The position numbers were made by a program, and so were the translations under genes. The notes under the pieces were generated by a model. It was given only the letters and a program-made list of their open reading frames with translations. It searched no databases and was not told the origin of the DNA. From the NCBI GenBank assembly GCA_934047225.1, contig OW203990.1, forward strand, positions 24,221,045-24,285,044: a DNA stretch of 64,000 nucleotides, given 5' to 3'. Below, in pieces: positions 32,961-43,612 of this stretch (its first letter is position 1; the number at the start of each line of letters is the position of its first letter). The stretch comes from Ypsolopha sequella (taxonomy: Eukaryota > Arthropoda > Insecta > Lepidoptera > Ypsolophidae).

Positions 32961-33318
32961 GGCGGTAGCTCAAGGGAACGCTGGCCTCTCAATCTTGAGA
33001 TCCAGTTTCAATCCCCGGTCGGGCATGCACCAATGAGTTTTTCGGAATTAATGTGTATAGTATTTGTTCTTACCTACCACTTGCTGAACGGTGAAAGAAA
33101 CCATCGTAAGGAAACCTGCATGCCTTAAAAAGCGTGTATTTCAAGCCCGAAACACGGCGATAGAGCTCACCACTCATCACGTTGGGACGTAATAATCGTC
33201 GGTGAAACGGGGATGTACAAAGTGTGGACTGTGACTTGCATTTCACAGTTCATACTCGGAACACCTCTGACACTCCCTCGAGGATTCATATCGTGTCGAT
33301 ATATATAGATATATTATG
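32961..33318 (+). mobile_element. tRNA-derived SINE, copy 2
   Basis: It starts ggcggtagctcaagggaacg and has ctggcctctcaatcttgaga, then ccggtcgggcatgcaccaat. It ends in a TATATAGATATAT tail. Same family as 8755-9120 on the opposite strand. Confidence 0.75.
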
Positions 33319-33329
33319 TATAATAGATA

Positions 33330-33545
33330 TATATAAATATGACGTCACGGGAGCTTGTCCCAGCTTCTGTCCGCCACCGACGACCCTCTCGCAGGTGCTT
33401 GTATTTGCATGCAGTGTTTGACTGTCATTAGATTTGCATTCTATTATGTATCTTGTTATGATAATGTGTTTGGATGTAACAAAGTGTAATATCTGTTGGT
33501 GAACCAAATAAATAAATATATAAATAAAATACCTCATACAACACA
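33330..33545 (+). mobile_element. LINE 3'-end fragment
   Basis: The sequence ends aaccaaataaataaatatat followed by aaataaaatacc, a tail type of insect LINEs. Its last 65 bases recur at 12885-12953 beside the KKW exon of gene copy 3. Confidence 0.6.
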
Positions 33546-33547
33546 TA

Positions 33548-33970
33548 TGAAGGGTAAGCGGGAAGAGGGATCATAGTCAACAGAAGGTAAATTTGAAATA
33601 AGTAGAAAAAACTTGCTTAGGTTATTATTTTAGAACTCTGCTTAGTGGGCCTTTTGTAATCACGGTTAATTATTGTAATAACATTTTTTTTTTCAAAAGC
33701 AAACTTTACTATCAGCCCATAGCCCCCCGATTTACAGTTAAAAGACAATTTTTTTTTACTTTTTGTACTAGTTATGACCTTTTTTTTAAGTTAGGTTTTT
33801 AAGCTTCTTGAGTCCGGTTTATTTTTAAAAGAGATATTCTGCGGACTGTGTTATTTCTTTCAAGTTTTTGTTTTCGCTCAATCATTGTTATCGAGACATT
33901 TTAAGAGATGGCACTATTTACCCAATTTTGAAAAAAACTGACAATGATCTTTCTTCCCGCGTACCCTTCA
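33548..33970. mobile_element. 423-bp MITE with TA target duplication
   Basis: Ends are tgaagggtaagcgggaaga and, at the right, tcttcccgcgtacccttca: 19-bp inverted repeats with one mismatch. TA flanks both sides (33546-33547, 33971-33972). The matching site in gene copy 3 (12953-12954) is empty. A Tc1/mariner-type MITE fits. Confidence 0.85.
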
Positions 33971-34005
33971 TATTAAAAGCAATAAATAAGTCGTTATTAA
34001 CTTAC

Positions 34006-34347
34006 GTTGAGACTGTACCTCGTAATCTTCTAGTAAGCTTTTAATAGTACTATCGTGTGTTCGCTTAAGCTTTTCTAATGCAATTTCAATAATTTTTGTT
34101 TTATACAGAAGGAAATTTTCACATAACTTGTCTTTGTATCCAGGGTATAGACTTTCGAAATCCTGTATAAGAAGTCGATAGCCCGCAGGCATTCTTAAAG
34201 CAGGATATTGAGTCATATACTGAGCGACACCAAGGCTATCTTTTAATTGACTCAATCGGTATTGTAAAGATTTTTTCCATTTCTTCTCCACCAACTCCCA
34301 AGGTCCACTAAAGTCATTTAGCCAGAGGATGTCTTTGGAAATATCAG
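34006..34347 (-). CDS. Gene copy 1, exon 5 (KKW exon)
   Basis: The acceptor TTTTTTCAG|CT and donor CTCAAC|GTAAGT give phase 1 at both ends. The peptide has DISKDILWLNDFSGPW, VEKKWKKSLQYRLSQLKDSL and LYPGYKDKLCENFLLYK, ending KSLLEDYEVQSQ. It is identical to copy 3 over the last 37 residues. Uninterrupted. Confidence 0.8.
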
Positions 34348-35166
34348 CTGAAAAAACTTTGTTATCAAAATTTTGTGATAAAAAATATAAAAGATAAACA
34401 AAAATACATCGTCCAAATTAAAGTTGTCAAACCCGTACACCCACGGTTCATTCCGATGATTATAATATTACGTCACAGCTTGATAGATGCTGAGTCGCAC
34501 TTCAGGTACAAACATGGAGCCATAGCTTAACGTATCATCAGCAGCACAAATGAGTGCCTTCGGTATTTGACCACCGGATTAGTGGCCAAGACGTTAGAAC
34601 TACTAGACCACAGAACAGAAGGGACAGCCGAGGATAAATAATACTGGTCTAGAGAGACATTCACAGGATTAACAGAGTAACTTCCAAAGATATCCAATGC
34701 ATAAAATAAGCAGATAATAAGACAAGACAATACAAATACTCTTTCTTGTTCACCAAAATAAATAAATCAGGTAAGATAACAAACTTATGAAAGAAGGTAA
34801 CAATTGGCGGTTTTATCACTTAGACCAATTTCTTCCAGACAACCTTTGGGTGGAAACTAATTGTTGGAAAAAGTAAGGCGAAGGTGGTGCACAAAATAAT
34901 TATTATTAAATGGATAGCAAATACCTAAACTAAATGCACAAGTATATCATTGTAATTACAAATACTTAAAATACGATAAATATACACACTAATATATAAT
35001 AAAAATAAATAATATAAAACGTAAACCAAAAGAAAATAAATATTAGTAGCAGAAGTAAGGATTTAACAAATATTTACGAAGAAGAAAAAGATCCTTAAGT
35101 AATCTTTTGAAGACAAGCAACGAGGGAGCACGCTTAATAGCGATAGGCAAGTTATAAGCAAATAAT
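34348..35166. other. Intron of copy 1, nothing recognised
   Basis: AT-rich sequence between exons 4 and 5. No exon, and no repeat with clear ends. Confidence 0.45.
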
Positions 35167-35695
35167 AGTACATTGTTCACCGAGGGAAGAAAGGGGAAGA
35201 TTACCAACGAGGGTGTAGTTTGAGGCCCGAGGCGAAGCCAAGGGCCTCAATACACACGGGTTGGGAATCGCACTTTCTCCCGAGTGATACATAGTGCTTT
35301 ATACTACACCTGCGAGAAAATAGTATAATTTTACTTTTAATCAAGATACAATAAAAGAAACCGACTGACTCGCGTGCGATTGTCACTTTTTATTTCCTTC
35401 TTATTTTTTATTACATACAGGAAAAGCAAGTGGCCAGTATCATTTTTCGAGTTTTATGTACGAGTTCGCAAAATAATACTGGCCACTTGGCCAATTGCTC
35501 ATTCTTTATGTTATTTAAAAAAAAAACAACACGTCAACAATGTATTTGCATATACTTTTTCTGCCCGCTCAAGCACGTTAACAATGAATTTTCATACACT
35601 TTTTCCGTCCGCATATTTGTATGACAGTAATGACGTATTTTCTGCATCGTTTTCAACAAAGAAAGAAGGTACTTTCCGAGCAGGTGTAGTATAAA
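35167..35695. mobile_element. TIR element, copy 2 (398 bp plus shared flank)
   Basis: An inverted copy of 4861-5395. TIRs tttatactacacctgc lie at 35298-35313 and its complement at 35680-35695, and the shared flank is 35167-35297. It ends 38 bases from the donor of gene copy 1 exon 4, so it is intronic. Confidence 0.85.
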
Positions 35696-35733
35696 TAAAT
35701 TTACCAGTCCATAGAAAATACTAAAACAGTCAC

Positions 35734-36121
35734 CTTTTTTTGTTACTGTTGATGTGGACGCACTTTGATCATTTTCGATCTCTGCTTTTTTTAAATCTCT
35801 GGTATATTGTTTCTTTCGGTTTACTAAGCAATCATATAATTTTCCCTTTGCAGGGCTTATAATGTTTAATTGTTTGTTCTTAGCGTATGGAATAAAATAA
35901 GTGCTGACATTTTCTTTTGGGAAGATGTCTTTAATTTGACGAGCTAGATCAAGAAGGTTTTGACTGGAAACTCTAACATTGGTAGGATCATCTCCAAGTA
36001 AATCTTTTACAATTAAATTACACAATTTTCGTCTACCGCTGCTGTCAAGTACTCCCTTATCTTTGTTTAATTTTAACAGTGATCGTCCTTCGGAATTTGC
36101 CATCAGCATGTTAGCAATTAA
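35734..36121 (-). CDS. Gene copy 1, exon 4 (EGR-type exon 2)
   Basis: The acceptor TTTTTTTTCAG opens in phase 0 (L-I-A-N-M-L-M). The donor AAAAAAAG|GTGAC leaves in phase 1. Blocks are SEGRSLLKLNKDKGVLD, GRRKLCNLIVKDLLGDDP, LLDLARQIKDIFPKEN and VSTYFIPYAKNKQLN, then KGKLYDCLVNRKKQY and a Ser/Thr end. The longer open frame beyond 35734 reads into the adjacent TIR element and is not part of the exon. Confidence 0.8.
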
Positions 36122-36246
36122 CTGAAAAAAAATATGTTTTTAATGTGGTTGCGACGGGTTTCTGATTATTTCTTACTTTCTAACAAAAATTATCAAATAA
36201 ACACGATTTACGGAATTAGGCGACTATAGTTTAATTAATTTCATTT

Positions 36247-36389
36247 AAGTTTTTCTAGGAAAGTTGTGTTATTTTATGTATTAATTTGTAAATGATCCTG
36301 CTCAACAAATTTAAAGCGTGTTTATAGTGTTTGTGCAGGATCATTTACAACGTAATGCATAAAATAACACAACTTTCCTTGAAAAGTTA
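36247..36389. mobile_element. Small hairpin MITE
   Basis: The left arm aggaaagttgtgttatttta mirrors the right arm taaaataacacaactttcct. Inner arms aaatgatcctgc and gcaggatcattt pair perfectly. Confidence 0.8.
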
Positions 36390-36523
36390 GTTACCTTAAC
36401 ATTATGTTTGTTAATAAGGTCATGAATAAATTTTTAGATGCAGCTGTATACTGAAATGCACATATCAGGTGATGAACGCAGAACAAGCGACGGGAAGAAA
36501 CTAATATTTGATAAGATTCTTAC

Positions 36524-36663
36524 CGGTTGTGATGAATCTTTTGCCATTGTATCAGATAGTTTGATATGTTCAATGTTCATTGTATTTTCTTGAAAATTCT
36601 TCTCCATCGTGTCCCGAGAGTCACTTGCGTTGTGTAGTCTTATAACGTTTCTGAGAAGTTCAT
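36524..36663 (-). CDS. Gene copy 1, exon 3 (linker exon)
   Basis: Acceptor TTTCAG|AT (phase 1) and donor CAACCG|GTAAGA (phase 0). The peptide is DELLRNVIRLHNASDSRD, then NFQENTMNIEHIKLSDTMAK and DSSQP. No domain recognised. Frame and splice sites are intact; compare copy 2, where a stop replaces the SDTMAK part. Confidence 0.75.
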
Positions 36664-36931
36664 CTGAAACAAAAATAAACACATACAACTACTGTATGCT
36701 TAGTCATATCATTGCCACTCACCAGTGATATCTTTTTAAACGTGTCTTATTTCAGCTGGATGCTGGACAATTGTGTGATTGATAATTTTAAACAAGTTTT
36801 TTTAACGTTTCTCCTTTAAAATAAGTACCTAATTAAGTTGACACCAGTATTTTTTCCGGTTTATGAAAAGTAAAAAGCATAAACCTTATACCTTGTCTAT
36901 TGATAAATACTATGGCAAAGATAAATTTCTA

Positions 36932-37075
36932 CCTTTGAATACTCGGCGATTTATCCATCGCAAGGAGATATAAATTAACAATATATCATTGCGGTATGGA
37001 AACGCAGAAAGAAGAGTTCTCGGTTTCGAACCCGGGACCTCTCGCTAATCGGGCGATTGCTCAGAAACCAGAAAT
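36932..37075 (-). mobile_element. tRNA-like SINE, second family, copy 1
   Basis: The complement holds gagcaatcgcccgattagcg, then ggtcccgggttcgaaacc (B-box-like). A tail matches 38070-38165. The D-arm part is shortened relative to the plus-strand copy at 37990-38165. Confidence 0.65.
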
Positions 37076-37850
37076 AAGCATAAACTGGCTTTTCCAAAAA
37101 TCAGACTCGCTAAGGTGAGTACCTCTTTTGTAGGACATGGTATAAGATTTTACAATAAACTTCCAAAGGAGGTCCTTACTTTGTCAGAGAATAAGTTTAA
37201 ACTGTATATTAAGCAGGGCCTATTGAAAAAGGCATATTATAAAATAAATGAATATTTGGATGATGGTGAAGCATGGTGTTACAGTGATAATGATAGTAAG
37301 TTATAATTTAATTAAATAGTATAATTTCTTAACTTATGATTCCTCTAAGGTGTAAACATTAATTGATTACAGACTGTAAAAGGAAAAGGACTATATGAGA
37401 CAGGTAGACAAAGATATATATGTTTTTCTTTTTTTCATTAACCTTAATTCCTGCTGTCTTGTATTTTCTTATCCCTTGGTTAAAGTAGATATAAGTCATA
37501 TATTGTATAGTATAAGTTTTATGTTGAAAAAAAAGACATGATCTTGCTAAGTTTCTTGCCCTTCTTCTTAGCAAGACTAATCGAATGGGCGAAGGTAGGC
37601 ATGTATTTATATATGTAACCTATTAGTATGTAGTATATAGGATGGGATTTGGTCGGCCGCCTGGATTCGTGCTGGGGGCTCGGTTGGTGATCATTGAACC
37701 TTGTTCCTGGTCCCTGGCCGGGTCTCCGGTATGGGTTCGGGCGGCTGATTGGATTTTACCTTGTATAATATATATTTTACCTATCATTTTAATCGTAAAT
37801 ATATTGCTACATAAATTAAATAAACCTTTAATTTAGTTCATGTACATTTA
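37076..37850 (+). mobile_element. 5'-truncated LINE, 3' end only
   Basis: It contains the C-terminal end of an RT ORF (37115-37306): FVGHGIRFYNKLPKEVLT, FKLYIKQGLLKKAYYKINEY. It is followed by a 3' UTR ending aaataaacctttaattt. The block 'YNKLP' followed later by 'KKAYY' is typical of the end of CR1/Jockey-type ORF2. It is bracketed by two inverted SINE copies. Confidence 0.65.
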
Positions 37851-37989
37851 TTATTTTATTACATATATTTTCTTTATTAGATTAAATTTGACGTGTAAAA
37901 AGTGTATATATCTATACCTGCTTTGCAAAATAAACTATTTGAATTTTAATTTGAATTTGAACATGGGTAAATTCGCGAGTTGTGTTGAG

Positions 37990-38165
37990 ACCTGGATAGC
38001 TCAGTTGGTAGAGCAATCGCCCAGTTAGCGAGAGGTTCCGGGGTTCGGATCCCGGTTCAGAGCTCCTTACATCCAGATTAACATTTCTTTCTGTGTTTCT
38101 ATACTGCAATGACATAATGTTAATTTATATATTTTCGCGATGGACAAATCACCAAGTATTCAAAC
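37990..38165 (+). mobile_element. tRNA-like SINE, second family, copy 2
   Basis: The head (gacctggatagctcagttgg, agagcaatcgcccagttagc, ggggttcggatccc) has A- and B-box-like motifs but poor acceptor and anticodon stems. The body after it matches 36932-37030 in reverse. Confidence 0.65.
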
Positions 38166-38334
38166 ACAGACATTTATTTCTACCATAGTTTGGGTAAGCG
38201 TAATATGTATTGTTCACTACCTGATGCTGTAAGGTGACGGTAGAGCATAATGGTCTTTGACTAGCTTTGAATACTAGCAGCTTTATCTAAGTTCGGACGG
38301 AGTCAGAGAGAATATAAAGTATTTGGAAAGGTAC

Positions 38335-38719
38335 CTGTTTCAGACGACGTGCCTTCACCGACATCTATACCCTCCTCCTCAGCTTTTTTCTTTGCCTCCT
38401 TGTACTCTCTTTTTCGATTTCTTAGACACGAATTTAATTTACCACTCGCATGTATACCACTTTTAGATTTTTTGTTCCATTTAAATGGCACGTAATAAGT
38501 GTTGATATTTTCTTTTGGAAATATTCTTTTAATTTGGCGAGCTGCTTCAAGTAGTTGTTCGCTAGATACCTTTGCATTGCAGGGGTCATCTCCAAGAAAA
38601 TTTCTTACAATTAGATTGCAAAGTTTTCTTCTCGCATCGTTACTAAGTACACCTTGATTTTTGAATAATTTTAGAAGTCTTCGGCCTTCAGCATGTGAGG
38701 TTAATAAATCCATAAGGGG
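38335..38719 (-). CDS. Gene copy 1, exon 2 (EGR-type exon 1)
   Basis: The acceptor TTTTTTCCAG opens in phase 0 (P-L-M-D-L-L). The donor GAAACAG|GTACC leaves in phase 1. Blocks are HAEGRRLLKLFKNQGVLS, RRKLCNLIVRNFLGDDPCN, ARQIKRIFPKENINTYYV and SGKLNSCLRNRKREYKEAKK. It is open. Its upstream exon is damaged, so how this copy is spliced is uncertain. Confidence 0.8.
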
Positions 38720-38732
38720 CTGGAAAAAACGG

Positions 38733-38875
38733 TTATGTAGTAATGTCGTTTGTTGGTAATAAGGCTGGTAAAATTATTTCATTTTTCTCATATCCTACCA
38801 CATATTCCTTCTCTTCATTCATATCCTGTGAGCCACTACTTCCAGTCTCTACATCGTTGTCCTCGGAGATGTCAT
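38733..38875 (-). pseudogene. Gene copy 1, acidic exon without its end or donor
   Basis: The acceptor GAATTAG|AT is followed by DISEDNDVETGSSGSQD and EEKEYVVGYEKNEIILPA, like copies 2 and 3. The basic end (KRR-DASTRS in the others) and the GTAATA donor are gone. Sequence at about 38757 jumps directly into the last bases of the following intron, and the frame runs to a stop at 38733. A deletion removed the exon end and most of the intron. Confidence 0.7.
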
Positions 38876-39780
38876 CTAATTCAAAAGATATAAATAGAAT
38901 ATTAATAAGTACCAACTTGATAGGATATCTAGCAAATATATTTTTATAACTACCAAAAGTCCTGTCATCCACGTTGTTAATATTTTATAAAGTGGATGAT
39001 GACAAAATGCATATAAAATATACCATGTAATCTTTAAATTAAACTACGTTACCTCCTGTAGCAGTGGAACTGGAACCATGGAACAATATTAGTAGTAAGG
39101 GACTCACGGTGTTTACTTTTATTCTTTTCCTAATTTTTGACAAACTTTCAACTGCCATGGTCTCAGGATTACTGTTGAGTCCCGAACTCTTAATAATGTT
39201 TATATTGACTTTATTTTGTATTAATATTTTTTCTTACAATCATTGTTGACAGACTATTGTCCTTTATGGCGCATAAAATTAAATTTAGATAATATGTTTT
39301 ATTCCTTGAAGATGGATTAATTTCCGAAACCGGTTGGGAAGGGTATAATAATTAATAAAACAAATTGTAAAAGTGGTTTATAAAATGCTGTCCATTTATC
39401 ATCAAGTGATTCAAGTGCCTACAATTGCGAAGTATTCAAAACAAATTACAGTGACTGTGTAAATCTAAATTTGTGTAAAATTTTATATACTCAACAACTT
39501 TTCCAAAATATCACAACTGCGAAAACTACATTTTTTTTTTTCGTTTTTTCGTTTCCCTTACTGGAAAATCTGTAAGGGCAGGTCCATTTTTTTTTTTCAA
39601 TTTTATATATTATTTGGGAATGTTGTTCAGTGTGATCAGTAGAATATGTGGCTTCCTTAAAATATATAATTTCACCCGGTATAGATCATTAATCAAAAAT
39701 TTAAAGAAACGAACAACTCAAATAAAACAAAATACTATCAAAAATAAACAAAAATTGTTTTGAGCTTTTTAAAGGTTTTG
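38876..39780. other. Boundary between the gene array and the terminal-exon array
   Basis: No exon recognised. TTTTTTTT-rich runs near 39535 and 39585. A small plus-strand frame at 39064-39249 encodes a hydrophobic peptide without support. Confidence 0.45.
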
Positions 39781-39960
39781 TTATATTTTTACATAATATG
39801 ACCCATCGGCAGTTACACAATATTTCGGTGGAGCATGATTATGATTTGAAAAGGTGGTTCGGTTTTTGAACAGAGAAAAAAAAATTACGAGACGCCATAC
39901 TAACCGTTTGAAATCGGAAAAGTATCAACGTCTTCCCTTTGTTTTGTATGTTGGAATCTT
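39781..39960 (-). pseudogene. FLYWCH exon 9, degenerate
   Basis: The acceptor TCACCAG|AA leads to DSNIQNKGKTLILFRFQT, aligning with the start of FLYWCH exons. The frame then breaks and the two Cys are not readable. The end survives in another frame as NHNHAPPKY, VTADGSYYVKI and a stop. It is a decayed member of the family in the expected position and phase. Confidence 0.7.
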
Positions 39961-40680
39961 CTGGTGAGACTAATCCAAAGAACATAAAGGATAAAGTCAC
40001 AACAAAGTTGCATTACATTTTTAAATGTAATTGAATAAATATTTTTTTAAGCATTTTCAGCTTTTTATTATTTTAAATAGATTATTATTATATGTAAATA
40101 AAAATAAATAAATTAAGTTCGAGATATATTTCTACCAATTTGTGGTTATTGTCAGTCGAAATAAGTTAAATATCTATTTTATAGGCTTTAACATAATCTA
40201 TTTAAAATTTTAAATGTAGGTACTTGTGCTTTTATACGATAAATCAATCACAAAAAATATATACATTTATTTCTGATAAATTTGTTTTACTTTGTTTTTT
40301 TTTTTTCATTTATGGTTATCACCTGCAAATATGTAAAGTATGCCCATTGTCCACTTATATTCGTTACTGGGACATGCCTATCATAAGAACAATTATTTTT
40401 CTGTGAGTTCAATAAATATATAAATTCCAAATTAAAACAATAACAGTTTTAAGTAATAAAACATATATGAAAACTAAAATTTAACAATTGAAATTGCAAC
40501 TAATACACAATTGCAATAAAAAAAAATATTGCACTTAAATTAAAATTGATATTCACTAATTCACCTTTTTATACAGAGAAACACAGGTCGTAAACCAGGA
40601 ATAAAACAAAAATCCTAAAAAAAAGCGTAAACACGTGATCGAAACGTTAGAAATGTAATGTAAATTCGTCCATGTAAATT
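39961..40680. other. Intergenic, nothing supported
   Basis: Very AT-rich sequence with several homopolymer runs. No exon, and no repeat with clear ends. Confidence 0.45.
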
Positions 40681-41789
40681 CACTAAAAGGTCAAACCGCA
40701 CTAGAGACTCGGTGGCGGAGCGGCGCGGCCAAAACAACATTATTTCCATTGATTTATATGACCCAAACCTATCGAGCACCTAGCTCCGAGAGTGAAATGC
40801 CGGTACGTCTGATTCCGGATAATCAGTGTTTTTGCATAGACTTGACTATATACATCTCACTCCTAGTTACAGGGGATTATCTATTTCTATCACCGCACGG
40901 TGTTGACTTAGCCAATCAGTTTCAAACAAACCAAGTGTAATTTCACCTCCTTTGGGTCTAAAGATTTAGATTTATTTATTTGTTCCAGCAACAGTATAAC
41001 ATACTTAAAGAAAAAAAAAAGCTAAATTATATTACATTTGGACTCGTATGCGTACCAACTACAGGCGGAAACATCATCTTGTTACACCAACATAAGTTTT
41101 TTAACGAATATTATTAATACATACTTGAGGTTTACAAAATTAGCAACTAAGCTGAATTTACAATCTCGGTATCCTAAAAAGAAACCTTTGATATCTACAA
41201 AGTTTACAAGTGCCCCTAACTATTTACAGTTAAAAAAGAAAAAATTAAAATTAAAACTAACATTTGCCGAGGCAAGTATAGACGATTTTTATGGTTTCAT
41301 CAGAATGAGAATCTGCTCCATCATACAGAGCCCGACTGGAGAAAACTAATAATAAAATTATGAATGTTTTATATAATAATGTATTTAATGTAATATTGTA
41401 AAATGAAATCAATCAAAGCTAAACGAAATTATTATTGCTGTAAAATTGATGACTTACTAACATTTTCTAACCATGTCTTAATTTTAATTTTAATATTTAT
41501 TAGAACTAGTTCGTAATTTGTAATCTATTAATATTATATTGGCCTTGGACCTGACATAAATAAATAAATAGAATTGAATTTTAAACTTTAAAGACAAAAT
41601 CAAATAACTATGATTAAAATAACAACTAAAACAATAATTTCATTCTTGACCCTGAAGAAACAGCAATACCAAGGGTTGTTACCTCTGTATCCAAACCGGA
41701 CTACAACGACGCCGACGCTGCAGAGGAGCAGCGCGGCGCAGTTTGTTTAGGACGTAACGAGCCACTCTAGTGCGGTTGACCTTTTAGTG
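40681..41789. mobile_element. 1.1-kb TIR element
   Basis: Left end cactaaaaggtcaaaccgca; right end tgcggttgaccttttagtg (25/26-bp inverted repeats with one indel). GC-rich subterminal sequence (gcggagcggcgcggcc / gcagcgcggcgcag) also mirrors. An interior frame of 103 codons (41038-41349) is Lys-rich and unrecognised. No transposase motifs. Confidence 0.75.
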
Positions 41790-41814
41790 CGGTTGATTAC
41801 AATTCATAAGCTAT

Positions 41815-42068
41815 CTATAACTTCATGTAAGACCCATCAAAGCTCCGATGATACGTTGGCGGAGCATGATTATGGTTTGTGTCACTGAAAACTATATTCC
41901 CATAAACATCCAAATGGAGACGAGCTTTACAGCAAGCAGCTGTTTTTTTGGAACAATAGTAAGCTCTAGAGCGCTGTGGCCCTTGTCGGCTGAAAGTGTG
42001 ACTTTGAAAAATGATAAGCGATTTCCCTTTTCCTGTTGAAATTGTTCCATACGACGGATAATACGCTT
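41815..42068 (-). CDS. FLYWCH exon 8, intact
   Basis: The acceptor TTTTTCAG|AA (phase 1) opens AYYPSYGTISTGKGKSLII. Then come FQSHTFSRQGP, YYCSKKTAACC (first zinc ligands), IVFSDTNHNHAPP (His ligands) and a stop after SYMKL. A longer open frame in another phase overlaps this exon and hides it; the FLYWCH frame is the real one because it keeps every family block. It is a terminal exon for a BTB-type protein by analogy with mod(mdg4). Confidence 0.8.
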
Positions 42069-43035
42069 CTGAAAAACAAACAATAACATGATTTTTATTA
42101 TTTATCCAAAAACTTAAGAATTTGTTATTATCAACATCGCTCTCTACTTGTATGACCTTTGTATTTTTAAATTAATACATCAACTTCTTTGTAATTGGCC
42201 AAAAATAATAACAATTAAGGCCCTGCCATTCCAAAATGAGCATTTTGTTTAATTAATATTGTCAGTTCAATATCTCATTCAAATACAAGTTAAATATATG
42301 TTACAATAGAGGATATACTCTAAACACAAGTTGATCTAAAAACGTAATTGAGTAAACTTCACTCGATAGAAAAAAATCACAAAGTAAGCTCGTCAAATTG
42401 CGAATAAATGTGTTTATAGCAAAGGTGTTCAACGGAGAGAATTAAAACTTTTCCTGAATTTTCTTTACAGATAACTAAAGACACTTATTGACCCATTTTT
42501 ATTTATTTCTCAATACTTTTTCAGAAATTCCAGAAAAACCTCGCAAATTCACCGATTATGCGTGCTCGCAGCGCACCAAGCGAGCGTTCTAATGTAGACT
42601 TTCTGAAAATATCATTGAGTTCAAAATTACTTAATACGATTATTGTGTTGGATGCGTAGGGCCTTAAGAGATTTTTACTCGATGACTTAGAGTAAGAATC
42701 TCTTCTGTTCTTACAGCTTAAAATACAGTTTTAAAGCGTGGGTATACTTATATTCTTATATTTATTATATATAAAAAAATAGAATTTTGATGTTTCGAAT
42801 TAACTTAATTACGGTAACTATTGGTAGTAAAGTTCAATAGTAAAGGCATGAAAGTAAAAATATACTTGTATTAGTTATCGTTTTGATCCGACAAGACGTA
42901 AACTTGGTATACTAAATTCCTTCATTAAACCAATAGATGCCATAATATTAACAAACACATACATAATTAAAATAATGAATCACAGATTTGACAGGCGGCG
43001 AACGAAAAAACATAGAAGTTTAATTAGCGCTGAAA
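42069..43035. other. Intergenic, nothing recognised
   Basis: AT-rich. No exon or bounded repeat was found on either strand. Confidence 0.45.
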
Positions 43036-43289
43036 TTACCCCACGAAAACTGCGCCACCACATTTTTGAATGGCGTTCACTGTCTCTATGGGACAGCTAA
43101 TTACGGCTGACCCAGTGTCCAATAACACACAGTACGAACCAATCACGAGTCTTTTGCTTTTTTGAGTGTCTGGTAACATTTTCGAATGACAATTTGTTAG
43201 AAACGCGTCTTCCATGTTTTTTTTCGTTCGCCGAAAAAATCTTGTAGTTTGTAACTTTAACTTCTTAATGTAATTCTTAAGAAGAAATA
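43036..43289 (-). CDS. Possible terminal exon, unrecognised
   Basis: A GATACAG acceptor followed by two bases and an open frame of about 84 codons to TAA, the same phase as the FLYWCH exons. The N-terminal half is basic (KNYIKKLKLQ, FFRRTKKN). The C-terminal half has CVLLDTGSAVIS. No family is recognised, and the acceptor lacks a strong pyrimidine tract. It may be chance. Confidence 0.3.
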
Positions 43290-43364
43290 CTGTATCATTT
43301 TTCAATTCAAAGCCACAGATTTGATTGGGTAATCAAAAGCAGAAAGAGAGAATTCATTCTTAAT

Positions 43365-43612
43365 CTATATTTTTACGTAAGATCCATTAGCAGTTCGATG
43401 ATATTTTGGCGGAGCATGATTATGACTTGTATCAGCATATACAATTTGCCCAAAATCATTTAAACGTAGTCGGGCTATACAGGCAACAGCAGTTCTTTTA
43501 GAACAGTAATAATGTTTTTGATTGCTTTTGGGCCCTTGCAGGCTGAAAGTGTGGTTTCGAAACATTATGAGTGTTTTTCCTTTTCCAGTTGGAATTCTTT
43601 GGTAAGTCATAT
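43365..43612 (-). CDS. FLYWCH exon 7, intact
   Basis: The acceptor CTTTTCAG|AT (phase 1), then MTYQRIPTGKGKTLIMFRN, HTFSLQGPKSNQKHYYC, SKRTAVACIARLRLN and YADTSHNHAPPKY, ending SYVKI. The Cys-x6/7-Cys and His-x-His ligands are all present. The FLYWCH finger binds DNA or protein and forms the variable C-terminus of mod(mdg4)-like chromatin proteins. No coding sequence follows, as expected for a terminal exon. Confidence 0.85.

Noticed and set aside
37990..38066. Apparent tRNA gene with A and B box motifs
   Set aside because: The acceptor arms do not pair well, the anticodon loop lacks the usual T at position 33, and the body continues into sequence repeated in reverse at 36932. It is a SINE head.
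43036..43289. Retroviral-type aspartic protease from the DTGS motif
   Set aside because: Only the short LLDTGS motif fits. There is no flap or second conserved block and no adjacent RT, so it is most likely chance.
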